This document shows, piece after piece, positions 49,949 to 58,006 of a stretch of DNA of 64,000 bases. The translations under genes and the position numbers were made by a program. The notes beneath the pieces were generated by a model. The model ran no database searches and was not told where the DNA came from. It worked only from the letters and a program-made list of their open reading frames with translations. Positions within the stretch are counted from its first letter, which is position 1. Each line of letters begins with the position of its first letter. The stretch comes from an uncultured Piscinibacter sp. (lineage in GTDB: Bacteria > Pseudomonadota > Gammaproteobacteria > Burkholderiales > Burkholderiaceae_C), in assembly GCF_937952055.1 (NCBI RefSeq), contig NZ_CALFYO010000020.1:620001-684000 (forward strand), in the 5' to 3' direction.

Positions 49949-51223
49949 CTAGGCGACCAGCGGTCGCGGCATGTCGTCGATGCGCGCCTCGAACAGCTCG
50001 ACCGAGCCACGCGAGCGCGCCTTCGCGCGGTACATCGCGGCATCCGCCGCCGCCAGCCATTGCTCCAGGCTGCCACCGGCCTCGGGCAGCATGGCCACGC
50101 CGACGCTGGCGCTGGCGTCGATGCGCCCGAAGGCGGCGCTGTCGATCGGCGCACGGATCGCGGTGGCGATCTTGGCAGCGATGCGCTGAGCATCCTCGGT
50201 CGCGCGGATCGGGCTGAGCAGCACCGCGAACTCGTCGCCGCCGAGTCGCGCGACGAAGTCGCCGTCGCGCAGCTGCGAGCGGATGCGCCGCGCCACCTGC
50301 ACCAGCAGTTCGTCACCGGCGGCGTGGCCGAGCGCATCGTTCACCGCCTTGAAGCGGTCGCAATCGAGGAACAGCAGCGCCGCCGTCTCGCTGCGCGGTC
50401 GGGGAGACGCGACGATCCGCGTGGCTCGCTCGAGGAAGCTGGCGCGGTTGGGCAGCCCGGTGAGGTTGTCGTGGAAGGCCAGGTAGGACAGCGACTCGTT
50501 GGCGGTGCGCAGCGTCTCGTGCTTGGCCACCAGGCTTGCCTCGCGGCTCTGGATCTCCGCCAGCAGCGCGTTGACGTCCTCGCCGAGATCGTGGATCTCC
50601 TTCACGGTGGCCGGCGGCGCACGCATCTCCAGCGCCCGCTCGATGCGCGCGGTACGCGTCAGCGCGGCCAGCCGGTTCAGCGGCCGGACGATGTCGCGCT
50701 CGATGCGGCGCGACAACCGCGCCACCAGCCAGGCGTTCGCCGCCGTGCACAGCACGATCGCCGCCAGCACCTTCAGCAGGTAAACCAGCGAGGCGACGCC
50801 GCCTCCCTGCACCTGCACCTCGCCGTAGCTTCTTCCCTCGTGGCCGATGATCGCGCTGGCCTGGCGCGCGAAGAGCAGTGTGGCGACGTCGCCGAGCAGC
50901 GCATCGAGCAGCGTGTCGTTGTGCGCCTCGTAGGTAGCCAGGCTGCGGCCCTGCATGTCGACGATGCGCGCCACCCGCAGGCCCTCGCGCTGCGCCACCA
51001 GAGCCAGCAGTTCCTGCGCCATGTCGCGGTCGCCGAACACGGTCGCGGCTTCGGCGGTGTAGGAGATCGATCGAGCCACCAGCCTGAGGTTGAGGTCGAC
51101 CTGGCTGCGCAGTGTGACGAAGGACACCACCGTCAGCACCAGCGCCGCAGCCACCACGGCGGCCAGGCCAAGGCGCAGGTGCGCCGCGCGCATCGCGTCG
51201 AGCAGCGGCTGGCGCGCGCTCAT
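49949..51223 (-). CDS. yfiN: Membrane diguanylate cyclase YfiN (DgcN/TpbB)
   Basis: 424 residues: two membrane segments (about 17-38 and 150-170) flank a periplasmic sensor domain of about 110 residues, then a HAMP domain (RRIERDIVRPLNRLAALTRT...) and a GGDEF domain. The catalytic motif is LGGDEF, and the inhibitory I-site RDGD lies five residues before it, so the enzyme should make c-di-GMP and be product-inhibited. Its ATG overlaps the yfiR stop (ATGA). The order yfiR-yfiN-yfiB defines the YfiBNR system, in which YfiR represses YfiN from the periplasm. Confidence 0.93.
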   Translation of the reverse strand: MSARQPLLDAMRAAHLRLGLAAVVAAALVLTVVSFVTLRSQVDLNLRLVARSISYTAEAATVFGDRDMAQELLALVAQREGLRVARIVDMQGRSLATYEAHNDTLLDALLGDVATLLFARQASAIIGHEGRSYGEVQVQGGGVASLVYLLKVLAAIVLCTAANAWLVARLSRRIERDIVRPLNRLAALTRTARIERALEMRAPPATVKEIHDLGEDVNALLAEIQSREASLVAKHETLRTANESLSYLAFHDNLTGLPNRASFLERATRIVASPRPRSETAALLFLDCDRFKAVNDALGHAAGDELLVQVARRIRSQLRDGDFVARLGGDEFAVLLSPIRATEDAQRIAAKIATAIRAPIDSAAFGRIDASASVGVAMLPEAGGSLEQWLAAADAAMYRAKARSRGSVELFEARIDDMPRPLVA

Positions 51224-51837
51224 GATCCGCCTCCGATGGCACTGCGCGCGATGCGCAGCACCAGCGGGTTGACGCGCAGACCGCTGCGCGCGATGGCGTC
51301 GAGGTTGGCATTGAAGCGGATCGAGACCGCGGCAGGTTCGAGGCAGAACATGCCGCCGTCGCTGCAGAACTCCGCACCCTCGCCGAGCATCAGCACCGGT
51401 TGGCCTGCCATGCTCCTGAGCAGCTGTCGGCCAGCCGCGGCATCCACACCCGCGACGTAGACGGCATCACATTCGCTGCCTGCCTCCGCCGCGTTGACTG
51501 CCGGCCGCACCACCACGGGGCGCTGCACCGAGCCGATCTCGGCGGCGCGCAGCAGCAGTTCGTCGATGCCAGGCCCGCGGCCCACGGTACACAGGCGGAT
51601 CGCCGCGACGTCGGCCGGCCAGCGCGTGTAGCTGATGATGCCGGCCACCACGACCGCCACGCTGGCACGCGGTGCGGCCGCCGGCGCCGAGGAGGATTGC
51701 GCCGTCGCCGTCGCCGCCGACAGCGCGCAGGCCAGGCAGACGAGCAGGCGGCAGGTCGTCGTCCGACGTCCCTGTCCACGCCTCGGCAAACGGGTGAACG
51801 CGTACACGGGCGGCATGGCGCCAGTATGGCGGGTCAT
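51220..51837 (-). CDS. yfiR: Periplasmic YfiN repressor YfiR (DUF4154)
   Basis: 205 residues from the first ATG; ATG 51816 is a possible shorter start. A signal peptide (LLVCLACALSAATATAQS) leads to a DUF4154 domain: VVVAGIISYTRWPAD, RLCTVGRGPGIDELL, and late FCSDGGMFCLEP. Four Cys (C83, C123, C158, C165) match the two-disulfide pattern of Pseudomonas YfiR, whose redox state controls its activity. It represses YfiN until YfiB or redox stress relieves it. First gene of the operon. Confidence 0.9.
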   Translation of the reverse strand: MTRHTGAMPPVYAFTRLPRRGQGRRTTTCRLLVCLACALSAATATAQSSSAPAAAPRASVAVVVAGIISYTRWPADVAAIRLCTVGRGPGIDELLLRAAEIGSVQRPVVVRPAVNAAEAGSECDAVYVAGVDAAAGRQLLRSMAGQPVLMLGEGAEFCSDGGMFCLEPAAVSIRFNANLDAIARSGLRVNPLVLRIARSAIGGGS

Positions 51838-51916
51838 CCTCCGTCACTTGCATGCGTCTGTGTGCACTGCACAGAACTGCCGTGTCAAATGTCGCGCCGC
51901 TGGGGCACGACTCCGT

Positions 51917-52909
51917 TCAGGGCAGAAGGATGCTGCAGCCGGTGGTCTTGCGTGCCTCGAGGTCGCGATGCGCCTGCGCCGCGTCCTTCAGCGCATAGCG
52001 CTGGTCGATGCGGATCTTCACGGCGCCGCTGGCCACCATCGCGAACAGGTCGTCGGCCATCGCCTGCGTCGACTCGCGCGTGGCGATGTGGGTGAAGAGT
52101 GTCGGTCGCGTCACGTACAAGGACCCCTTGGCGGCGAGCATGCCCACATCGATCGGCGGCACCTTGCCCGAGGCGTTGCCGAAGTTCGCCGCCAGGCCGA
52201 AGGGGCGCAGGCAGTCGAAGGAACGCACGAAGGTGTCCTTGCCCACCGAGTCGTAGACCACCTTGAGGCCCTGGCCGCCGGTGATCTGCTTGACGCGCTC
52301 GACGAAGTCCTCCTTCTGGTAGTTGATGGCGAAGGCCGCGCCGTGCTCGAGCGCAAGCTGGCACTTCTCGTCGCTGCCGGCGGTGCCGATCAGCCGCAGG
52401 CCCATCGCCTTGGCCCACTGGCAGGCGATCAGTCCGACACCACCGGCGGCGGCATGGAAGAGCACGAAGTCGCCCGCCTGCAGGCCGCCCAGCGGCTGGG
52501 TCTTGCGCAACAGGTACTGGACGGTCAGGCCCTTGAGCATCATCGCCGCACCGGTCTCGAAGGAAATCTCGTCGGGCAGCCTGCACACGCACTTGGCCGG
52601 CATCACGCGCGCCTCGCTGTACGCACCCGGTGGCTGGCTGGCGTAGGCAGCGCGGTCGCCGGCCTTCAAGTGCGTCACGCCCTCGCCCACCGCCTCGACC
52701 ACGCCGGCGGCCTCCATGCCCAGCGCCAGCGGCAGCGGATTGGCGTACAGGCCGGTGCGCTGGTAGACGTCGATGAAGTTCAGTCCGCAGGCATGGTGGC
52801 GGATGCGGATCTCGCCCGGCCCGGGTTCGCCCACCTCGATCTCGTCGAGTTGCATGGCTTCGGGGCCGCCGTAGGCGGCGACGCGGATGGCTTTGACGGT
52901 TTGGGGCAT
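51917..52909 (-). CDS. qorA: NADPH:quinone oxidoreductase (zeta-crystallin family)
   Basis: 330 residues. The MDR fold is shown by YGGPEAMQLDEIEVGEPG, HHACGLNFIDVYQRTGLY, LGMEAAGVVEAVGEGV and the NADPH-binding HAAAGGVGLIACQWAKAMG, with YDSVGKDTF following. Zinc ligands are missing, as usual in QOR. It reduces quinones with NADPH in the cytoplasm. No operon is evident: the yfiR gene is 79 bp away and the DUF2007 gene is divergent. Confidence 0.92.
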   Translation of the reverse strand: MPQTVKAIRVAAYGGPEAMQLDEIEVGEPGPGEIRIRHHACGLNFIDVYQRTGLYANPLPLALGMEAAGVVEAVGEGVTHLKAGDRAAYASQPPGAYSEARVMPAKCVCRLPDEISFETGAAMMLKGLTVQYLLRKTQPLGGLQAGDFVLFHAAAGGVGLIACQWAKAMGLRLIGTAGSDEKCQLALEHGAAFAINYQKEDFVERVKQITGGQGLKVVYDSVGKDTFVRSFDCLRPFGLAANFGNASGKVPPIDVGMLAAKGSLYVTRPTLFTHIATRESTQAMADDLFAMVASGAVKIRIDQRYALKDAAQAHRDLEARKTTGCSILLP

Positions 52910-52974
52910 CGGGGGTCCTATTCGGGTACGACGACTGCGGATCCGGTATCGTGCCAGCCTTTGCCCGCCGCTGC

Positions 52975-53283
52975 ATGCGCCGCCTGATTTCCGCTCCCAA
53001 CCTCGCGCTCGCCACCCTGTGGGCCGACATGCTCACAAACGCCGGCATCGAGGCCAGCGTGCAGCGCGCCTATGCCGGCAGCATCGCCGGCGAGCTGCCG
53101 CCCGACCAGGCGCTGCCCGAGGTGTGGGTGACGGACGACGAGCGGCTCGAGGCGGCGCGTGCGCTGCTCGTGCAGTTGCGCCATCCGCCGCACCGCCACT
53201 GGCTCTGCCCCGGTTGCGGCGAGCGCATCGACGGGCCCTTCGAGCAGTGCTGGAACTGCGGCGCGGCCATGCCCTCGCCGTGA
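52975..53283 (+). CDS. DUF2007 protein with a C-terminal zinc ribbon
   Basis: 102 residues from ATG 52975 (MRRLISAPNLALATLWADML, the usual DUF2007 start); a GTG at 52951 would add eight. The N-terminal alpha-beta domain (DUF2007, signal-transducing-like) continues to DDERLEAARALLVQL. The last part holds CPGCGERIDGPFEQCWNCG, two CxxC pairs that should bind zinc. Function unknown. The DMT transporter gene starts 8 bp downstream, so co-transcription is likely. Confidence 0.8.
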   Translation: MRRLISAPNLALATLWADMLTNAGIEASVQRAYAGSIAGELPPDQALPEVWVTDDERLEAARALLVQLRHPPHRHWLCPGCGERIDGPFEQCWNCGAAMPSP

Positions 53284-53290
53284 ACCTGCC

Positions 53291-54208
53291 ATGAACCACC
53301 ACCTCACGCCGCGCATCGCCGCCATGCTGACCCTGCCGCCCCTGCTGTGGGCCGGCAACGCGGTGGTCGGCCGTGCACTGGTGGGCAGCGTGCCGCCGCT
53401 GGCGCTCAACGCGATGCGCTGGTGGCTGGCCCTGGCGCTGCTGCTGCCGCTGGGCTGGCGGGTGCTGCGCTCGCCGGGCGACATCACCGCGCGCTGGAGG
53501 CACTTCGCGCTGCTCGGTCTGCTCGGCGTGGGCAGCTACAACGCACTGCAGTACCTCGCGGTGCAGACCAGCACGCCGCTGAACGTGACGCTGATCGCAG
53601 CCAGCGCGCCGGTGTGGATGCTGCTCGTCGGACTGTTCTTCTACGGCGAGCGGCCGGGTGCAAGGCAGATCCTCGGTGCCGCGCTGTCGCTTGCCGGCGT
53701 GACGCTGGTGATCGCGCGCGGCAGCCTGGAGACCCTGCGCGCGGTGACGCTGGTGCCCGGCGACCTGCTGATGCTGCTGGCCGTGGCCCTGTGGGCCGGC
53801 TACAGCTGGATGCTGGCGCGTCCGCCCGCGACGATGCGCGGCGAGGCGCGGCCGGCGTGGAACTGGGCCGAATTCCTGCTCGTGCAGATGCTGTTCGGCA
53901 CCGCCTGGGCGACGCTGGCCGCAGGCGCCGAGGCGAAGTTCGCCTCGGCCGAGATCCACTGGACACCCTGGGTGGCAGCGGCGCTGGCCTACGTCGCCAT
54001 CGGCCCTTCGCTGATCGCCTACCGTGCCTGGGGCCTGGGGGTGTCCACCGTCGGTCCCGCGATCGCCGCCTTCTTCAGCAATCTCACGCCGGTGTTCGCC
54101 GGCCTGATGTCGGCGGCGCTGCTCGGCGAAGCGCCGGGCTGGTACCACGGCGCCTCGTTCGTGCTGATCGCGTCGGGCATCGTGGTGTCGTCGATGCCCA
54201 GGCGCTGA
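53291..54208 (+). CDS. EamA/DMT-family transporter
   Basis: 305 residues with ten hydrophobic segments in two EamA repeats. Start LPPLLWAGNAVVGRALVGSVPPLALNAMRWWLAL and, in the first repeat, ALQYLAVQTSTPLNVTLIAASAPVWMLLV. Second repeat includes GPSLIAYRAWGLGVSTVGPAIAAFFSNLTPVFA. Such carriers usually export amino acids or related metabolites. Substrate unknown. Its stop is 3 bp from the convergent SDR gene's stop. Confidence 0.88.
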   Translation: MNHHLTPRIAAMLTLPPLLWAGNAVVGRALVGSVPPLALNAMRWWLALALLLPLGWRVLRSPGDITARWRHFALLGLLGVGSYNALQYLAVQTSTPLNVTLIAASAPVWMLLVGLFFYGERPGARQILGAALSLAGVTLVIARGSLETLRAVTLVPGDLLMLLAVALWAGYSWMLARPPATMRGEARPAWNWAEFLLVQMLFGTAWATLAAGAEAKFASAEIHWTPWVAAALAYVAIGPSLIAYRAWGLGVSTVGPAIAAFFSNLTPVFAGLMSAALLGEAPGWYHGASFVLIASGIVVSSMPRR

Positions 54209-54211
54209 ACC

Positions 54212-55000
54212 TCAGAAGGTGCCCGGGTAGGCGCCGCCGTCGAGCAGGATGTTCTGGCCGGTGAGGTAACCGGCATGGGCGCTGCACAGGAAGGCGCAGA
54301 AAGCGCCGAACTCGTCGGCGCGTCCGAGACGCTGCGCGGGGATGCCGGCACGGCGCTTGTCCATCACCGCCTCGACGCTCTGCCCGCTGCCCGTCGCGGC
54401 CGCCTGCATGGTGGTGCGCACGCGATCGGTGTCGAACCACCCCGGCAGCAGGTTGTTGATCGTCACGTTGGCCTGGGCCAGTCGTGTCTGCCTCGCCAGC
54501 CCGGCGACGAAGCCGGTGAGCCCGCTGCGCGCGCCGTTGGACAGGCCCAGCGTATCGATCGGCGCCTTCACGGCGCCCGATGTGATGTTGACCACGCGGC
54601 CGAAGCCGCGCGCCGCCATCGCGTCCACCGTGGCCTTCATCAGCTCGATCGGCGTGAGCATGTTGGCGTCGATCGCCTTCAGCCAGGCCTCGCGATCCCA
54701 GTCCCGGAAGTCGCCGGGCGGCGGGCCACCGGCGTTGTTGACCAGGATGTCGACCTGCGGGCAGGCAGCCAGCGCCGCGGCGCGGCCCGCGGGCGTGGCG
54801 ATGTCGCCGGCCACCGCCGCCACCTGCACCTGCGGGTGTGCCGCGCGGATCTCCGCCGCGGTGGCCTGCAACGCCTCCTCGCCGCGCGCGGTGATCACCA
54901 CGTTCACGCCCTCGGCGGCGAGCGCCATCGCGCAACCCTTGCCGAGGCCCTTGCTCGCCGCACACACCAGTGCCCAGCGTCCTGCGATACCCAGATCCAT
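54212..55000 (-). CDS. SDR-family oxidoreductase with a non-canonical active site
   Basis: 262 residues. The Rossmann fold is intact: ALVCAASKGLGKG cofactor loop (TGxxxGxG replaced by AASKGLG), ILVNNAGGPPPGDF, VVNITSGAVKAP with the catalytic Ser, and the C-terminal YLTGQNILLDGG. The expected YxxxK is missing: the aligned stretch is LSNGARSGLTGF, with Ser and Arg where Tyr and Lys belong. Whether it is catalytic is therefore open. It lies 36 bp downstream of the DMT transporter gene on the same strand as the 2-aminobenzoyl-CoA operon and could reduce the ring ketone there (inference). Confidence 0.82.
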   Translation of the reverse strand: MDLGIAGRWALVCAASKGLGKGCAMALAAEGVNVVITARGEEALQATAAEIRAAHPQVQVAAVAGDIATPAGRAAALAACPQVDILVNNAGGPPPGDFRDWDREAWLKAIDANMLTPIELMKATVDAMAARGFGRVVNITSGAVKAPIDTLGLSNGARSGLTGFVAGLARQTRLAQANVTINNLLPGWFDTDRVRTTMQAAATGSGQSVEAVMDKRRAGIPAQRLGRADEFGAFCAFLCSAHAGYLTGQNILLDGGAYPGTF

Positions 55001-55036
55001 TCACAACTCCTTGATTTGAGAGAACTCCGCCAGACC

Positions 55037-55951
55037 TCAACGCCACCGTGCCAGCAGCCACACTCCGCCCAGCACCAGCACCGTGCCGGCCGCCACCCAG
55101 GCGGTGAACGGCTCGCCGAGCAGCAACACGCCCATCAGGATGGTCGACATCGGGCCCAGCATGCCGGTTTGCGCGGTGAGTGTCGAGCCGATGCGCTCGA
55201 TCGCCATCATGATCATCAGCACTGGCGCGAAGGTGCACAGCGTGGCGTTCAGCACCGACAGCCAGATCACCGGCGGCGCCACCTCGGTGGCTGCCGACAG
55301 TGGCCGCAGCACGAGGAACTGCGCGATGCACAGCACGCAGGCCACGCTGGTGGCCAGGCCGGTCAGGCGCAGCGAGCCGAGGCGCTTGACCACCTCGCCG
55401 CTGTAGACGAGGTAGACCGCGTAGCTCAGCGCGCTGCCGAACACCAGCGCCGCGCCGAACGCCACTTCGCGCCCGGCGAGCTGCAGGTCGTGGGCGAAGA
55501 CGAGCAGCACGCCGCAGTAGCTGACCGCCATCGCGATCAGCTGCCGCGCCGTGGCGCGGCGGCGGAACAGCACCCAGCCGAGCAGCAGCACGATGGTCGG
55601 GTTGAGATAGAGCACCAGGCGCTCGAAGCTCGCCGTCACGTAGGCCAGGCCGGCGAAATCGAGGAAGCTCGCCAGGTAGTAGCCGCTGAAGCCCAGGCCC
55701 AGCACGGCCAGCTTGTCGCGGCGATCCAGCGCCGGCTTGCCGCGCCCTGCCCACCAGGCCAGCGCCAGGAACAGCGGCAGGGCGAACAGCATGCGGAACA
55801 TGATCAGCGTCACCGCATCGACCCCATGGCGGTAGGCCAGCTTGACGATGATCGCCTTGCCCGAGAAGGCCACGGCGCCGGCCGCGGCGAGCGCCAGGCC
55901 CGGCAGCACGGTCGCGGGCGGGTGGTCGGCTGCGAGGACGCGGGAGCTCAT
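55037..55951 (-). CDS. EamA/DMT-family transporter, possible operon member
   Basis: 304 residues from ATG 55951; an upstream ATG adds eight. Ten hydrophobic segments in two repeats: VTLIMFRMLFALPLFLALAW in the first, PVLMIMMAIERIGSTLTAQTGMLGPMSTILMGVLLLGEP in the second, which is the usual EamA signature. It starts 51 bp after the ridA stop on the same strand and may belong to the aminobenzoyl-CoA operon, perhaps exporting anthranilate, kynurenine or a toxic intermediate (inference). Confidence 0.85.
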   Translation of the reverse strand: MSSRVLAADHPPATVLPGLALAAAGAVAFSGKAIIVKLAYRHGVDAVTLIMFRMLFALPLFLALAWWAGRGKPALDRRDKLAVLGLGFSGYYLASFLDFAGLAYVTASFERLVLYLNPTIVLLLGWVLFRRRATARQLIAMAVSYCGVLLVFAHDLQLAGREVAFGAALVFGSALSYAVYLVYSGEVVKRLGSLRLTGLATSVACVLCIAQFLVLRPLSAATEVAPPVIWLSVLNATLCTFAPVLMIMMAIERIGSTLTAQTGMLGPMSTILMGVLLLGEPFTAWVAAGTVLVLGGVWLLARWR

Positions 55952-56002
55952 GGCCCGCGCGATTCTACGAGGCACCCCTCGCCGCGCCGGCCGCGGGGGA
56001 TG

Positions 56003-56398
56003 TCAGCGCGGCACCACCGCCGTGACCTCGATCTCCACCTTGGCGCGGTCCTCCATCAGCGCGCTCACCTCGACCGCGCTCATCGCCGCGTGGTACACGC
56101 CGATCAGCTCGCGGAACACCGCACCGACCTCGCGGCCGCGCGACAGGTACTCCCGCTTGTCGGTGACGTACCAGGTCATGCGCACGATGTGTGCCGGCGT
56201 GGCGCCGGCCTCGGCGAGCACCGCGACGACGTTCGCCAGCGCCTGCCGCGTCTGCGCGACGAAGTCGTCGCTGTCGAAGCGGCAGGCGGCGTTCCAGCCG
56301 ATCTGGCCGGCCACGAACACCATCCGCCCTTCGGCGGCAACGCCGTTGGCATAGCCCTTGGGCTTCTCCCAGCCCGGGGGTTGCAGCACCTGCATCAT
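56003..56398 (-). CDS. RidA-family (YjgF/YER057c) enamine/imine deaminase-like protein
   Basis: 131 residues from ATG 56398 that overlaps the ligase stop (ATGA). The family fold is shown by VFVAGQIGWNAACRF, TRQALANVVAVLAEAGATPAHIVRMTWYVTD and late VYHAAMSAVEVSALMEDRAKVEIEVTAVVP. The usual catalytic Arg near the end of RidA (IEiEaiA with R) is present as DRAKVEIE, although the exact residue needs alignment. RidA proteins hydrolyse enamines and imines, releasing ammonia, and the 2-aminomuconate deaminases are relatives. Its place in this operon suggests the ring amino group is removed here. Confidence 0.85.
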   Translation of the reverse strand: MMQVLQPPGWEKPKGYANGVAAEGRMVFVAGQIGWNAACRFDSDDFVAQTRQALANVVAVLAEAGATPAHIVRMTWYVTDKREYLSRGREVGAVFRELIGVYHAAMSAVEVSALMEDRAKVEIEVTAVVPR

Positions 56399-58005
56399 GA
56401 CGTTTGTCTCAACTTGAAGCGCTGCAGCTTGCCGGTTTCGGTGCGCGGCAGCGCGCTGCGGAACTCGATCGCCCGCGGGTACTTGTAGGGCGCGATGGCC
56501 TGCTTGACGAAGTCCTGCAGCTCGCGCACGAGTTCCTCCGACGGCTCGTGGCCGGGGCGCAGCACGACGAAGGCCTTGACGATCTGGCCGCGCTCGGCGT
56601 CGGCCTCGCCGGTCACGCCGCATTCGGCCACCTTGGGGTGCAGCAGCAGCGCGCTCTCCACCTCGGGGCCGGCGATGTTGTAGCCGCCGCTGACGATCAT
56701 GTCGTCGGTGCGCGCCTGGTAGACGAAGCAACCTTCGTCGTCGACGAGGTAGGCGTCGCCGGTGACGTTCCAGCCGTGCTGCACATACTGGCGCTGGCGA
56801 TCGTCGTCGAGATAGCGGCAGCCGGTCGGGCCCTTGACGGCCAGGCGGCCCACCTGGCCGCGCGGCAGAGGCCTGCCGTCGTCGTCGATCACGCAGGCGA
56901 CGTAGCCCGGCACCGGCGTGCCGGTGGCGCCCGGCTTGGCGTGAGCCTCGTCGTGCGAGATGAAGATGTGCAGCAGTTCGGTGGAGCCGATGCCGTCGAT
57001 CATCTCGATGCCACTGGCTTGCTTCCACAGCGCGCGCGTGGCCGCCGGCAGTGCCTCGCCGGCGCTGACGCTCTTCCGCAGCGACGACAGGTCGTGACCG
57101 GCGAGCAGCGGCGCCATCGCGCGGTAGGAGGTCGGCGCGGTGAAGAGGATCGTCGCACGGTGGTGCGCGATCGCCGCCGGCAGCACGTCGGGCGATGCCT
57201 TCTCCAGCAGCACGGTGGAGGCGCCCACCGACAGCGGGAAGAGCAGCAGACCGCCCAGCCCGAACGTGAAGGCCAGCGGCGGGCTGCCGATGAACACGTC
57301 GTCGCGCGCCGGCCGCAGCACGTGCTTCGGCCAGCAGGCGCAGGCGGCCATCACGTCGCGGTGGAAATGCATCGTGCCCTTGGGCTGGCCGGTGGTGCCC
57401 GAGGTGAAGGCGATGATGCAGGTGTCGTCCTTCGACGTCGGCACGTTGTCGAAGCCCGCCGGCTTGCCTGCGGCGCGGGCGTCGAGCTCGTTTGCGTCCG
57501 GCGTGTTGAAGTGCATCACGCGCGTCAGCGTCGGGCTGGCGGGGCGCGCCAGCGCCAGCTCCTGCGCCAGGCGCGCATCGCACAGCGCGTGCGTGATCTC
57601 GGCCTTGGTGACGATCTGCGTCAGCTCCTTGGCGCGCAGCAGCGGCATGCTGCCCACGGCGATGCCGCCGGCCTTGACCACCGCGAACCAGCAGGCGGCC
57701 AGCATCGGCGAGTTGGCACCGCGCAGCAACACGCGGTTGCCAGGCACCAGGCCCATGTCCTCGACGAGCACGCGCGCGATGCGGTTGGATTGCTCCTGTA
57801 GGTCGGCGTAGCTCCAGCGCACGCCGGCACCCTGCACGCACAGGCGCCCGCCCTGCCCCGCCGCCACCCAGCGGTCGAGCAGTTCGCTGGCGCAGTTGAG
57901 CTGCTCGGGGAATTGCAGCTCGGGTGCCTCGAAGAGGAACTCCGGCCACTGCTCGCGCGGCGGCAGGTGGTCGGCGGCAAAGGTGTCGATGTGCGCCGAG
58001 GGCAT
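56395..58005 (-). CDS. Benzoate/2-aminobenzoate-CoA ligase family enzyme
   Basis: 536 residues from ATG 58005 (AAGGAGG upstream, one base after the dehydrogenase stop); eight further upstream residues are possible. ANL motifs: the P-loop AFTSGTTGQPKGTMHFH, SPPLAFTFGLGG, DGIGSTELLHIF and the C-terminal Lys motif LPRTETGKLQRFKLR. Total length and the DHLPPREQWPEFLFE start fit benzoate-CoA ligases. Because kynU makes anthranilate and the operon has the aminobenzoyl-CoA monooxygenase, 2-aminobenzoate is the likely substrate. It consumes ATP and CoA to give AMP and the thioester. Confidence 0.88.
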   Translation of the reverse strand: MPSAHIDTFAADHLPPREQWPEFLFEAPELQFPEQLNCASELLDRWVAAGQGGRLCVQGAGVRWSYADLQEQSNRIARVLVEDMGLVPGNRVLLRGANSPMLAACWFAVVKAGGIAVGSMPLLRAKELTQIVTKAEITHALCDARLAQELALARPASPTLTRVMHFNTPDANELDARAAGKPAGFDNVPTSKDDTCIIAFTSGTTGQPKGTMHFHRDVMAACACWPKHVLRPARDDVFIGSPPLAFTFGLGGLLLFPLSVGASTVLLEKASPDVLPAAIAHHRATILFTAPTSYRAMAPLLAGHDLSSLRKSVSAGEALPAATRALWKQASGIEMIDGIGSTELLHIFISHDEAHAKPGATGTPVPGYVACVIDDDGRPLPRGQVGRLAVKGPTGCRYLDDDRQRQYVQHGWNVTGDAYLVDDEGCFVYQARTDDMIVSGGYNIAGPEVESALLLHPKVAECGVTGEADAERGQIVKAFVVLRPGHEPSEELVRELQDFVKQAIAPYKYPRAIEFRSALPRTETGKLQRFKLRQTS

Positions 58006-58006
58006 C

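Noticed and set aside
53291..55951. Two EamA transporter genes close together as a recent duplication
   Set aside because: The two proteins differ in N-terminal and repeat sequences and lie on opposite strands around an SDR gene; similarity is only at family level.
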